Positions 16,215 through 25,366 of a stretch of DNA of 56,163 nt are shown piece by piece. A model generated the notes under the pieces. The model was not told the origin of the DNA, made no database searches, and was given only the letters and a program-made list of their open reading frames with translations. The DNA comes from Sphaerisporangium rufum (GTDB lineage Bacteria > Actinomycetota > Actinomycetes > Streptosporangiales > Streptosporangiaceae): contig NZ_BOOU01000096.1 of NCBI RefSeq assembly GCF_016863395.1, forward strand, positions 1 through 56,163, written 5' to 3'. Position 1 is the stretch's first letter. The number at the start of each line of letters is the position of its first letter. The position numbers and the translations under genes were made by a program.

Positions 16215-19200
16215 AGCTTCTCCTCCCTCTGGGGGTCGTGGCCAGAGTCCGTCGCGGTGAGACGCTCGGCTAGGGCGGCAAGCAAGATGCGCGCACCGCC
16301 AGGCCCTAGCTCTTGCTCAGCTTGCCTAATGACACCGACAACCAGAGTCTCGGCAGTGTTCCTGACCTTCTTAGGCACATGGATGAGCGTGCGTACTTCT
16401 GTTCCTTGAGGTGTGGTGAGTGTCAGCAGGTGAGTGTCGATCTGCTTGGGTTCGGGCGCACGAGTCTGAGGTGCTGGTACCTCCTGCACCTGGTAGAGGT
16501 GGCCGACACGGTCAAGGCGGCGGGCCACCTCTTTGACACGCAGGTAGAAGCCGTCGGCGTCCTGGTCGGTCCAGTCGCCGAGCGCCTTGTTCGTGAGGCG
16601 AATGATGATCGGGTCGAGCCAGTCCTCATTCGGCAGGCTGGTGTTGAGGACACGAGACACGAACCCTTGCAAATCAAGCTCAAGGCTTGCGTCTGCGAAG
16701 CCGCTGAGTGCCTCTGCTAGCCCTGGCCGCAGTTGGGGAAGGTCACCGGCGATACCGAACGCCTGACCTATCGCGGCTACGACGTCTCGCCTCAGTGCTG
16801 TGCTTGCTCCGGAGATAGCGTCCAGGGCGTTGATCACCCGAGCGACGTACGAGCCGGCGGCCTGCTCGTCTTTAGTCGCGTTGGCAGGAATGGCATTCAG
16901 TGCAAGTGCCTGTGGCAGGGCAGTGAATACCAGTTGGTCGGGGTCGGTTGCCTCGAAGAGGACTTTTCGGACCTGCAGCGCTTCCGGAGTGAGGCGCTTG
17001 GTGTAGCGCGCGTAGGGAGTAAGAACCATGACGCGCTCGAGCATGGCCCGAGTCACTGCCAGCAGCGCCGGGTTGCGGGCGGTACGAGAACGAGGAGCAT
17101 CCACATTGAGAGCCGCAGCGAGGCGCTCAACAACCAAGCTGCGCTGTCCTTCCCCGATCGGTACGGCCTTGACCGTGAATCGGTTGGGCCCTGTATCAGC
17201 AAGCAGGCGCTCAATGATCTCCGGGGTGAGCCGCGGACAATAGTTTCCCTCTTCGAACAGCGCGACGTCGGAGCTACGGAGAATCAGCGCAGCGACCATC
17301 AGGATCGGGACAACGCCAGCCTTGACGCCGAAGGGCGGCGCCATCAGCTGCTCATAGATGTCGACAATCGGGGTGGGCTGAGCGGCATCGGTGAGTGCCT
17401 GCTCTAGGCGCTCCCAGGTAGGGGTGACCTCCGGATGCTTCTTCGGATCCGGCCGGGAGACACCGTGGGTGGCAATGGTTTGGGCCTGTATCGCCTGGCC
17501 GACCTCCTTGGCAGCACGGTGCAGGCCCAGGTACTCCACGACACCGTGGTACATGGCCCGTTCCTGCGAGTACTTAGTGGTGTCATATCCCAGCAGCGCC
17601 AGCCCCGTATTAGTCACCAAGTCGGACAGAAGCACACGTCGTGCACGCGCTCCGTTGCTGGTGAGTTCATGACGGCCGGCCATCTCGTTGCGGATGTGCG
17701 GTGTCTGCGGATACACCCGGTCGCAGGCAGCCGACACCAACGCACCGTAGCTGCGGGCCTCGATGGGCTCACTCCGTTCGAAATGTGTGTCCTGCCCGCT
17801 TTGCCAGAGGTGCCAGGAGGAATCGTCGCTCTGCGGGTTGAATGCCTCGTCTAGCTGAGTTCCCAGCTCTTGCGAAATTCCCGCGATGCGCTCCTCGATC
17901 TCGCGTCCCGCCACGAGATCGATGTCATCCTGGTGTCGGAGGTCCTCGAGGGCCCTGAGGGTGATCCCTGCATTGAGGATGGCGGCAGGGTCTTTCGTGG
18001 TTCCGATAAGTACGGGCAATGGAGAGTTGACCAGCGGCCGCGTACCGGGCTCTCCAAGATGGAAGATGATCATACCGTCGGCCGCGTCACTCACGACGCC
18101 AGGGCCTTCGAGTTTGTCGGCCTGGAGACTGATAGCGGTGCGGAAGTACCGCAACATCCCGGTGCGTTGCATGTGCGCTCCAGCGACCACCTCCTTGGGC
18201 AGAACCGTTCCGAGGTGCTCGCCAAGGTGGTCGACGACATGGCTAGGAGCGACGTGGCCGGCGATTTCCTTGACCCGGGCATCAATATCGATGTTGGTTC
18301 CCTGCCAGACCCGGTACTCATCGCTATAGGACCGGTGGGTGAGGAACCCGGTTTCGACGAGGTGTTGCAGCCGCTGCTGCAGCATCTCAAACCGCTCAGG
18401 ATCCGCAGCGTTGCTCGGATCGTTCATAGCGAGCTGGATCATCGCCGGGGTTGCCCGAAGAACGCCGTCGACATCGATAAGGTTCAGAATGCCGATCGTC
18501 TTGAGGATGTCTCGGTCCTCGGGGGGAAGCCCGTGGGCTTCGTTGAGCCGGTTGTCGACCTCCAGCCAGCGGCTGGCGTTGGACGAGGCCAGGATGGTGG
18601 TGCGACCGGAAGCGAAGAAATAGTCATAAAGCTGGGGCAGCAGAATGGTGGAGGCCCGCTCCGGCTCGGAGCTTGAGGCTTCATCGATGGTACGGCGGAC
18701 CGTGTAGGGCTCGTCGTTGGTGAGGAACCCGACGAGGCTGCGGTCATGCTGACCGATCTGGAAGGCCAGGAGCGGTGCCGCCACGGCGGTAAGGGGATGC
18801 AAGGGATAGAGGCCGGCGAACATCTCCGGGGAGATGTGAACCACAGAATCGAGGCCGTGCTCGACCCAGGCTTGGGCGGCCGCTTCCGCCTGCCTGCGGA
18901 TGAGCTGCTGACCAGCTTCAGCGACGCCGGACTGATCGAGACGTCTTTGCAGAAGGTGAACGGCATCGCCAAGATTCGGCGTGAAGGTGATGTCTTCGAA
19001 TCGACCTTGGACCTTGGCCCATTCCTTGGTCTGGATCAGGCTAGATCGTGCTGCATAGTCGCTGAAGGCCAGGTGCTGCAGGGTGAAGATGAACAGCGGA
19101 AGTCCCGACCGCCCCGCGCCCTTCTCGGCGAGCATCTGCAGCAGAAATACATCGTTCTCGGCGCTGCCAGAGTCGCCCGAGGCGGCAAGGTATTCCAGTG

Positions 19201-19828
19201 ACTTACCGAACTCATCAAGAATCAGCAAAACCGGGTGGCCTGTCTCACACAATGCGGTGAGCGCGTCCAGAAGGCTCTCGGTTGTCGGAATTTCACGCTC
19301 TGCGCAGGCACGGAGGGCTTGTGCCACGTCCTCCGGCGGCCGTTTCCCCCACCTGCGTTCCACGGCGGCAGCCAGTGCTCGATACACAGTGGCGGCCAAG
19401 GGTTCACGGCGCGCGGTCGCCACGGCACCTAGGAACCCCTTCTCGGCACGTTCGTCACGTGCCTGCTCCATGCGTGCAGCGAGTCCTGGGCTCGTAGCCT
19501 CCACGGCTTGCCGAGCTTCGTCCTGCCGCTCCGGGTCATGGCCTAAGAAGGCGTCAAGCAGGTTCGATAGTGTCGACTTTCCTGAGCCGTAAGGACCGGT
19601 GAAGGACCATGCACGTGTTCGCTTGAGGTCTGCCATTGCGTTGGCAACACGATTCAGAACGTCCAGTGCCCTGGCCCCCACATAGGGAGAGTTCAAGTGT
19701 GGGTCGCGGACGTCGCGCTCGAGGTTGGTGGAACGTAGTTCCGACCCAACCAGCGTGACGCCGGCAGGAAGCTGAGCGCTGGCGCGGTCCTTACGAAGGC
19801 TATGAAGGGGGTTGGTGGCCATGGTCAC
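16211..19828 (-). CDS. sspC: SspC: large P-loop ATPase of the Ssp phosphorothioation system
   Basis: 1205 residues. Walker A GPYGSGKST at 78-86; a Walker B-like VLLILDEFGKSLEYLA about 200 residues in, followed by ENDVFLLQMLAEKG. No other domain is recognised by eye in the long C-terminal region, which fits SspC, the DNA-binding ATPase that couples with SspB and SspD. The start could be GTG at 19828, overlapping the sspB stop, or ATG at 19822; GAGGAG lies upstream. Part of the same operon. Assignment relies on neighbours (DUF4007 gene, PAPS-reductase-like gene, cysteine desulfurase) as well as on size and motif positions. Confidence 0.85.
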   Translation of the reverse strand: MTMATNPLHSLRKDRASAQLPAGVTLVGSELRSTNLERDVRDPHLNSPYVGARALDVLNRVANAMADLKRTRAWSFTGPYGSGKSTLSNLLDAFLGHDPERQDEARQAVEATSPGLAARMEQARDERAEKGFLGAVATARREPLAATVYRALAAAVERRWGKRPPEDVAQALRACAEREIPTTESLLDALTALCETGHPVLLILDEFGKSLEYLAASGDSGSAENDVFLLQMLAEKGAGRSGLPLFIFTLQHLAFSDYAARSSLIQTKEWAKVQGRFEDITFTPNLGDAVHLLQRRLDQSGVAEAGQQLIRRQAEAAAQAWVEHGLDSVVHISPEMFAGLYPLHPLTAVAAPLLAFQIGQHDRSLVGFLTNDEPYTVRRTIDEASSSEPERASTILLPQLYDYFFASGRTTILASSNASRWLEVDNRLNEAHGLPPEDRDILKTIGILNLIDVDGVLRATPAMIQLAMNDPSNAADPERFEMLQQRLQHLVETGFLTHRSYSDEYRVWQGTNIDIDARVKEIAGHVAPSHVVDHLGEHLGTVLPKEVVAGAHMQRTGMLRYFRTAISLQADKLEGPGVVSDAADGMIIFHLGEPGTRPLVNSPLPVLIGTTKDPAAILNAGITLRALEDLRHQDDIDLVAGREIEERIAGISQELGTQLDEAFNPQSDDSSWHLWQSGQDTHFERSEPIEARSYGALVSAACDRVYPQTPHIRNEMAGRHELTSNGARARRVLLSDLVTNTGLALLGYDTTKYSQERAMYHGVVEYLGLHRAAKEVGQAIQAQTIATHGVSRPDPKKHPEVTPTWERLEQALTDAAQPTPIVDIYEQLMAPPFGVKAGVVPILMVAALILRSSDVALFEEGNYCPRLTPEIIERLLADTGPNRFTVKAVPIGEGQRSLVVERLAAALNVDAPRSRTARNPALLAVTRAMLERVMVLTPYARYTKRLTPEALQVRKVLFEATDPDQLVFTALPQALALNAIPANATKDEQAAGSYVARVINALDAISGASTALRRDVVAAIGQAFGIAGDLPQLRPGLAEALSGFADASLELDLQGFVSRVLNTSLPNEDWLDPIIIRLTNKALGDWTDQDADGFYLRVKEVARRLDRVGHLYQVQEVPAPQTRAPEPKQIDTHLLTLTTPQGTEVRTLIHVPKKVRNTAETLVVGVIRQAEQELGPGGARILLAALAERLTATDSGHDPQREEKL

Positions 19829-20949
19829 ACCTGCTCCTCGGTCAATTCCAGAACTATGGGCTGCTCAGACTGCTGTTCGCGTTTGCGGCCCTTGCTGGCG
19901 TGCTCCAGACCGGGGTAGCGCTGTTTCCACTCCTCAGGGGTCGGAAGGTCGGCTTGGCGGCGGATGTTCCCATAATGCCGATCCAGGATGTCCCAGGCCA
20001 ACTGCTGAGGATCTACGGCAAAGGACAGGCTCCGCTGGCCCAGCGAGTCAGTGATCTGTAGATCATCCTGTTCCGCGACGAGCGGTTCTATGACCTTGAT
20101 GAGCTCGGGCTCTCGCATGCGGAAGGCTCGACCGGGAGCACCTGGCTCGTTGGCAAGCCGGGCCAGAGAGATGGAGTTGCCGCCAGTGACGTGCGAGGCG
20201 TAGTCAAGGCATGCGTAGAGCAGCACCGCTGCTGGAAGATTGACCCGAGACCGGGTGGTGAACCGCCAGACGCGGCTCTTGCCCTTGCCTTGACCTTCCA
20301 GCAAGCCGAGCTCCCGGAAGGGACTCATCAGCTGATCTTCAAAGCTGCCCTGCGACTGCGGATTGGGCTCCAGGTCTAGGGCGTACATCTTGATGAGGCA
20401 GTCCACATCTCGCTTGATCGACTCTGCGGCCGGCATAGCGTTCTCGGGATAGCTTTCGTGTACATGCCGGGTGATCAGAGTGACCATCTCTGCGGTTGTG
20501 ACCTTGGAGAACGGCGCCAGGTGGAACATCACGTACCAGCTGGGCACCATGCACTTGGCTCCGTGCTCCCCGTATTCACTGGACAGCAGCCACCAATGCA
20601 GCAACCACAGACTTCCAGTGTCTTCCAAGTAAGGGTCCGCGCCGTTCTTACCGAGCAGCCACTCCGCCCTCCAGGTCGGAGAGGCGATGTAGGCTCGGTT
20701 GGAAGGGTCCCGATGTGGGTGTTCTCGAGTGAGCTTGAATGCCTGCGACCAGAAGCGGATGGCGTTCACCATGTTCCGGCCGACGCCCAGCAGCACAGGC
20801 GCGTTCTCTCGGTGGAAAATGTCGCTGCCGCCCTCGCCATCTCGAACAACCTCGGTGTGGGCTTTATAGAGCCAGCCATAGCGAGGAGCGAAGGTTTCGT
20901 GCCGGGCGAATCTCGGCTCTGTCGCTTCTACTAGCCGGCTGTCGGTCAT
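19825..20949 (-). CDS. sspB: SspB: DUF4007-domain DNA nicking protein
   Basis: 374 residues. The N-terminal region is the DUF4007 domain (RFARHETFAPRYGWLYKAHTE, ENAPVLLGVGRNMVNAIRFW, AEWLLGKNGADPYLEDTGSLW, LHWWLL). SspB is known to nick DNA so that sulfur can be placed in one strand. The C-terminal half has helical stretches (LDRHYGNIRRQADLPTPEEWKQ) without a motif I can name. The ATG at 20949 follows the sspA stop by 57 bp; the stop overlaps sspC by four bases, indicating tight coupling. Confidence 0.88.
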   Translation of the reverse strand: MTDSRLVEATEPRFARHETFAPRYGWLYKAHTEVVRDGEGGSDIFHRENAPVLLGVGRNMVNAIRFWSQAFKLTREHPHRDPSNRAYIASPTWRAEWLLGKNGADPYLEDTGSLWLLHWWLLSSEYGEHGAKCMVPSWYVMFHLAPFSKVTTAEMVTLITRHVHESYPENAMPAAESIKRDVDCLIKMYALDLEPNPQSQGSFEDQLMSPFRELGLLEGQGKGKSRVWRFTTRSRVNLPAAVLLYACLDYASHVTGGNSISLARLANEPGAPGRAFRMREPELIKVIEPLVAEQDDLQITDSLGQRSLSFAVDPQQLAWDILDRHYGNIRRQADLPTPEEWKQRYPGLEHASKGRKREQQSEQPIVLELTEEQV

Positions 20950-21006
20950 GCGTGGAGACCTTTCAATCAGTCAAAATGGAGCTCGGTCATGCTTGAGGGC
21001 CGACGG

Positions 21007-22182
21007 TTATGGCTCTGCGGTAGCCGCCATGGCTGTTCGAACCTCTTTAACCGCGAGAACAGTGGCTTCTATGGCTTGTTTGATTTCGTGCTCCGTGGTG
21101 GCGTAACCCAAGGAGAAACGCACAGTAGAGTCAGCGTCCTGTCGGCTGAGCCCCATCGCCAGTAACACATGGCTTGGGCTGGGTGCGCCGGAGGCACAGG
21201 CGCTGCCGTTCGAGGCAGCAATCTCTGGCATCGCGGCCAAAAGTGCGTCGGCTGGCAGCCCGGGGAAGGTAACATTCGTAACACCAGGCAGCCGTGGCGA
21301 CCTAGCGCCGTTGATATAGCAGTCGGGCAGACGCGAAGTCAATCCATCCTCGAGCACATAACGTAGAGACGCGACACGAGCGGATTCGTTATGCAGCTGC
21401 ATTTGTGCAGCCTTGGCAGCGGCCCCCAGTCCTGCGATGCCCGGAACATTCAGCGTTCCTGCACGCCAGCCACGCTCCTGACCACCTCCGATTAGGAGAG
21501 GGCGGTAAGGCATCGACGTTCCGCGACGAACGAACAGGGCGCCGACACCCTGTGGGCCTCCGAACTTATGACCGGACAACGATAGGAGGTCAACGTCAAG
21601 TTCATTCAGGTCTAGCGGGAGCCGACCGACATACTGTGTGGCATCGGTGTGAACCAGCGCCCCTGCCTCACGTGCCAGTCCGATGATGGGATCCATGTTG
21701 GTCAGAACCCCAGTCTCGTTGTTGGCCAACATTGCCGAGACAAGCGACACCTTGCCCTGACGAATCGCCACCTCCAGAGGCGTCAGGTTGACCACGCCGT
21801 CCCGGTCCACGGGCAGCTCGACCAAACTACCGCGACCGTCCGTAGTAATGGCGCGCGCTGCCTCACGGATCGCCGGATGTTCAACAGCAGTGGTTGCGAG
21901 GGTCTCTCCGACCGAATAGCCCGCATGGAGCGCGAGATTGTTCGCCTCGGTGGCCCCGGAGGTGAAAATTAACTCGCCGGGCGCACAGGCGAGCAGGTGA
22001 GCAACCTGTTGACGTGCTAGATCGACACGAGCGGCCGCATCACGGCCTGCTGTATGGATGCTAGAAGCGTTGCCGACGCTTCGCAGAGTGTCCAACATCA
22101 CTTCGAGCGCCTCTGGACGTAGAGGGGAAGTGGCGTTGTAGTCCAGATACACCACATCCGCACGATTGGCCTCAGCCGACAT
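21007..22182 (-). CDS. sspA: SspA: cysteine desulfurase of the phosphorothioation system
   Basis: 391 residues of the NifS/IscS class, PLP-dependent. VVYLDYNATSPLRPEALEVM at the N-terminus, FTSGATEANNLALH, NNETGVLTNM, HTDATQYVGRLPLDL, the PLP lysine in LSGHKFGGPQGVGALFVRRG, and the catalytic Cys in SNGSACASGAPSPSHVL. It supplies sulfur for the backbone modification (known for SspA/DndA). The ATG at 22182 is favoured by GGAG 7 nt upstream over a TTG four codons earlier. First gene of the ssp operon; a 394-bp spacer separates it from the DndB-like gene, so it may have its own promoter. Confidence 0.92.
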   Translation of the reverse strand: MSAEANRADVVYLDYNATSPLRPEALEVMLDTLRSVGNASSIHTAGRDAAARVDLARQQVAHLLACAPGELIFTSGATEANNLALHAGYSVGETLATTAVEHPAIREAARAITTDGRGSLVELPVDRDGVVNLTPLEVAIRQGKVSLVSAMLANNETGVLTNMDPIIGLAREAGALVHTDATQYVGRLPLDLNELDVDLLSLSGHKFGGPQGVGALFVRRGTSMPYRPLLIGGGQERGWRAGTLNVPGIAGLGAAAKAAQMQLHNESARVASLRYVLEDGLTSRLPDCYINGARSPRLPGVTNVTFPGLPADALLAAMPEIAASNGSACASGAPSPSHVLLAMGLSRQDADSTVRFSLGYATTEHEIKQAIEATVLAVKEVRTAMAATAEP

Positions 22183-22576
22183 ATTCAGCTCCAAGTGCCG
22201 CCTCGCTTCCCCAAGGCACTCCTGGAGGGTTCTGTCGCCTCGACCTCTTCTCTCGCCAGGAGTGCACTGAGATCCTAGCGAACCCTCTCCGTTGCGGATG
22301 GCTTCGTGCGTAACAAAACGCCTCTTACCGAGGAGGGCTTGTCAACAGAACGTCAACACTCGTGACTGTGAGCAACGTAGCGGCTGCATCGCTGAACAAG
22401 CGTGCAGATCTGCCCTCGCAGCACTGGCCGACCCAAGAGGGGGCAAGCCGATCGAAAAGTGCAACCAGGACTGCAAGGTAGATCCTTGGATGAATTACGC
22501 TAGAGCGCGCATTCGTAGTGTATCTACATGGCCAGATGAACCAGCGTTTCATCTGGCCATCAGACCGGAGGGATTA
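22183..22576. other. Spacer between the DndB-like gene and sspA
   Basis: 394 bp without a gene. It holds a perfect 12-bp stem at 22529-22559 beyond the DndB-like stop and must contain any separate sspA promoter. It is more AT-rich than the chromosome to the left, as is the flanking DndB-like gene. Confidence 0.6.
22529..22559 (-). terminator. Perfect 12-bp hairpin after the DndB-like gene
   Basis: TGGCCAGATGAA (22529-22540) and TTCATCTGGCCA (22548-22559) pair around a 7-nt loop, 17 bp beyond the stop codon of the DndB-like gene. No clear U-tract follows on the minus strand. It could end the GIY-YIG/DndB-like transcript or be a protein-binding palindrome in front of sspA. Confidence 0.55.
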
Positions 22577-23905
22577 TCAATTATTTTCCTCAGCCGCCAT
22601 CGATGACGCCACAGGGGAAATAATAATTCCATCTACGAGATCGTCGATAGGAACCGGATACCTTTTGCCTTTAACGGAACGATATGATCTGATTGCCCTC
22701 TCGATCTGCGCTTTCGATTTAGGCGCGACATGAGCAGAAAGTAGTTCTAGCAGCAGATCGGATATATCCTTGCCCGTAGCCATCTTACCCGTCGCTCTTT
22801 CGCCGGGGGTTTCATTCCAGGCGGCCACGAACGGGGCTGCACCCATTCTCCAGTCCAGCATGGAGAGTCTTTGGAATCCTTCGTCCCAATCGATAGTACC
22901 TTGCTCAATCGCGTGCCGAAGCGTCTTAACAACAGCAGTTTGGACGATAGGCCTCATGAAGGGGTGGCCATCGTGCTCATGCCCCTTAGGCGTCCTGAGC
23001 TCTTTAGGAGATGCTGCACCGAGGTAAAGCCGGCGCAGCTCGCCACAAGAATCTAAGAGGCTTTCCATGCGCTCCGAAAGGATCTCGTAGCTTTCATCCA
23101 GCACTTCATCGGTGGCACGCACTGACACTTTATGCATGCTGCCGTCTAGATCGAACCCGAGCTCTCGTAGTATGTCATAGAGAACTCCGATCGTTGTCCA
23201 CGCCGACTGCCCAACGGGCACCTGTCGAGTCGCTAGCTTAAGTTCCCCTTCGGTTCCTTGTTTGCTAAATACTTGCACAACCCCCTGCTTGGAGATGAAC
23301 TCGTGATCATCTAGGAAGCGACGGGTCAGGATGGCGAAACCGTCATCTTCGTCTAGGGCGATATTCTCTTGCTTATTTGTTGTTACAGCGTTCTTGTTGA
23401 TATTCGTGAAAAGGCGACGCGTCTTCCTTCTTCCTTCTTCGCTATCGAAGTGGGGAACGACCACCACGCCAATATCTTCGCTACCTAGATCAGGCTTCCT
23501 CTTGATCGCATCTTTAATTGCTCGGAGGCGATGTTGCCCGTCGAGCGCAAAGAATTGGTGCGTCCCATCAAAGGTGAGTACGCCGAACTCCCTGTCTACC
23601 CCCGCAAGCATCCCTTGTTCCGCGGATTCTTCCATGGTGAGGGGAATGTACTCAGGATGCCCTCCCCATGCCGCTACAACAAGTGACCCTAGGAAGCGAT
23701 GAGGATTCGTGAGGAGGTACTCGGTGATCTCAGCCGTGCGGGCACCCACGCCACGCTGAATCATTGTGCCAAGGTCCTTGTTTCCGCCGAGCTCGTATGC
23801 AAACTGCACCTCCCGCGCGACCTGGGCATAACTCATAAGGCATAGGTAGTACTCCCATTCGCCTACTCTAGCCTTAAACGCAGGCACGAAAGTCTTAGTT
23901 GGCAT
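22577..23905 (-). CDS. DndB-like DGQHR-domain protein
   Basis: 442 residues. Carries the family motif FALDGQHRLRAIKDA (DGQHR at 122-126) and FTNINKNAVTTNKQE (about 166-180), both typical of DndB/DGQHR proteins. DndB is known as a negative regulator of dnd modification genes; other DGQHR proteins have unknown or putative nuclease/ParB-like roles. The start is ATG at 23905 with AAGGAGAG upstream; a longer frame to 23992 is rejected. It lies 22 bp behind the GIY-YIG gene and upstream of sspA, all on one strand. Base composition is clearly AT-richer than the flanks. A DndB-type protein next to Ssp rather than Dnd genes is unusual. Confidence 0.8.
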   Translation of the reverse strand: MPTKTFVPAFKARVGEWEYYLCLMSYAQVAREVQFAYELGGNKDLGTMIQRGVGARTAEITEYLLTNPHRFLGSLVVAAWGGHPEYIPLTMEESAEQGMLAGVDREFGVLTFDGTHQFFALDGQHRLRAIKDAIKRKPDLGSEDIGVVVVPHFDSEEGRRKTRRLFTNINKNAVTTNKQENIALDEDDGFAILTRRFLDDHEFISKQGVVQVFSKQGTEGELKLATRQVPVGQSAWTTIGVLYDILRELGFDLDGSMHKVSVRATDEVLDESYEILSERMESLLDSCGELRRLYLGAASPKELRTPKGHEHDGHPFMRPIVQTAVVKTLRHAIEQGTIDWDEGFQRLSMLDWRMGAAPFVAAWNETPGERATGKMATGKDISDLLLELLSAHVAPKSKAQIERAIRSYRSVKGKRYPVPIDDLVDGIIISPVASSMAAEENN

Positions 23906-23927
23906 GACACTCTCCTTTTTTAGCAGC

Positions 23928-24554
23928 TTAGGAGCCAACGTCGAATGCTGGCTTAGGAGGCTGCGGACGCAGCTTCGGGCCTTGGCTAACATTCAGAGGC
24001 GGATTGATAAGCTTGATTAAACGATCTTCGAGCAGTGTTATCCTTTTTTGATCTTCCATTGGCGTGAACCAGTATTCGAGGGGGCGAAGTGGAAGATATC
24101 GGGCAAGAAGTCCGTCTCTCTTAGTAGGGACCGTTCCATCGCTCCATATGTCTTCAGGGTCACCATTTAGGTATTTCCGATATCCTTTATACCTTCCTCG
24201 GAGCGTTCCTGAAGAATACTTATCACCTCCAGCTTGACCTATATATAGGGTAAAGCACGGCCCTTCGCGGTTGCCATCTCTAGCTAGCTTGAATGTGAAT
24301 GGTGGTCGCCAGACGAACATGTACAAACCCGGCATGTCCGGCAAGGTCTCTGCAAGCTGATCCGTGGCCGTCCTCACTTCCCATGGTCCTGCGAATCTTT
24401 GCAGGTCTTGTTCCAGGCTCTGGCAGTGTGCTCGATCCAGCAGACGGAGTAAGCCCAGGTCGAGTCGCAGACTCGGGCTGGGGACGTCTCCATACCGCCT
24501 AACCAATGACCCGAAGGGGTCCGATATGCCGTTTCTTGGCGATTTGTCCTGCAT
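23928..24554 (-). CDS. GIY-YIG nuclease-domain protein
   Basis: 208 residues. Residues 75-190 show a GIY-YIG fold: PGLYMFVW (GIY position) at 75-82, LYIGQAGG (YIG position) at 103-110, LRGRYKGYRKYL with the catalytic Arg at about 121, and LLEDRLIKLINPPLN with the metal-binding Glu at about 176 and the late Asn. The N-terminal 70 residues are a helical extension without a known name. First gene of the pair with the DndB-like protein. It may cut DNA that lacks, or carries, the Ssp sulfur mark (inference). No strong ribosome-binding site lies right before the ATG, so a slightly different start is possible. Confidence 0.78.
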   Translation of the reverse strand: MQDKSPRNGISDPFGSLVRRYGDVPSPSLRLDLGLLRLLDRAHCQSLEQDLQRFAGPWEVRTATDQLAETLPDMPGLYMFVWRPPFTFKLARDGNREGPCFTLYIGQAGGDKYSSGTLRGRYKGYRKYLNGDPEDIWSDGTVPTKRDGLLARYLPLRPLEYWFTPMEDQKRITLLEDRLIKLINPPLNVSQGPKLRPQPPKPAFDVGS

Positions 24555-25267
24555 TGGATGCTTGGTTTCACCTCCAGATGACTAGACTAGGCCAAGAGCA
24601 GACGTAAGCGTGTATAAAGATTTAACTCCAGCTTCATCACCGTAGGCTCACCCGCGGAGCGTTAGAGCTGCGTCATAGCCACGAAAGTTGACCACATAGA
24701 GTCATGAATCCGTGACAGATTGCTCTTGGTGTGGCATGACGTACTACGCGGTTGGACACTGTCGGTCCACGTCCGCCAACAGGAGCAGCCGGAGCATGTT
24801 CGGCTGCAGGCGGTGGATTGGGCGAGGGCAAGTAGACCAGGGCGGTTGCTCCGTGGTTGCGGGTGTACGAGCGTGATCGGTGGCGCGTTGACGTAGGGCA
24901 TGGAAGAAGGGCAGGACCTCGACGCTGCTGTCGAAGGGGAGCAAGCTCACACCTGGTAGCACAGGAGAGCGATCGGCTCTACCTCGGGTAGGCCTCGTCG
25001 GGCTTCGTCTCTGGACACAGTGGGCCGGTGGCAACGATGCCGGCCACCAGTCGGCTTCCCGTGAGCCTTTGTCTTGCAGTGCGCGACGCTGCTTCAGCGC
25101 TTAGAGATCGCAATCATCAGGTGTTGCCGTCCGGGGTGACGTGATGACCGTGCTCACTCAGCGTGTCAACGGGCGATGCGGGACATGCGCGAGATGATCA
25201 AGTCAACTGTCCGGGCTAATCATGATGTTTCAGCAGGTCAGACCATGTGGACGAGCGCCTCCGCCCG
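24555..25267. other. About 700 bp without a recognisable gene upstream of the GIY-YIG gene
   Basis: Short frames exist on both strands, but none shows a family motif or ribosome-binding site; no integrase remnant was recognised. The left end should hold the promoter of the GIY-YIG/DndB-like pair. Confidence 0.5.
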
Positions 25268-25289
25268 CGCTCTCCTAAAGCGGGTGCCG
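25268..25289 (+). repeat. 22-bp direct repeat, right copy (tRNA-Arg fragment)
   Basis: Exact copy of tRNA-Arg positions 13450-13471 (anticodon arm and start of the variable region). The bases after it do not continue the tRNA, so it is a fragment, not a second gene. It separates the ssp block from mcrBC and may be an attachment-site core. Confidence 0.65.
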
Positions 25290-25366
25290 AGATTGTCACT
25301 TCGGGTGTGTAAGGAGGTAGCTGTGGTTACGAGTCCGTCTTGTGGGTGTCGGGCTGAGGGAGGTCG

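Noticed and set aside
15378-24554. Dnd (double-strand) phosphorothioation system
   Set aside because: No DndD or DndE; DUF4007 (SspB) and a 1205-residue ATPase (SspC) define the Ssp type.
24662-25034. Short minus-strand frames that might be an integrase remnant
   Set aside because: No tyrosine- or serine-recombinase motif could be found; the residues look random.
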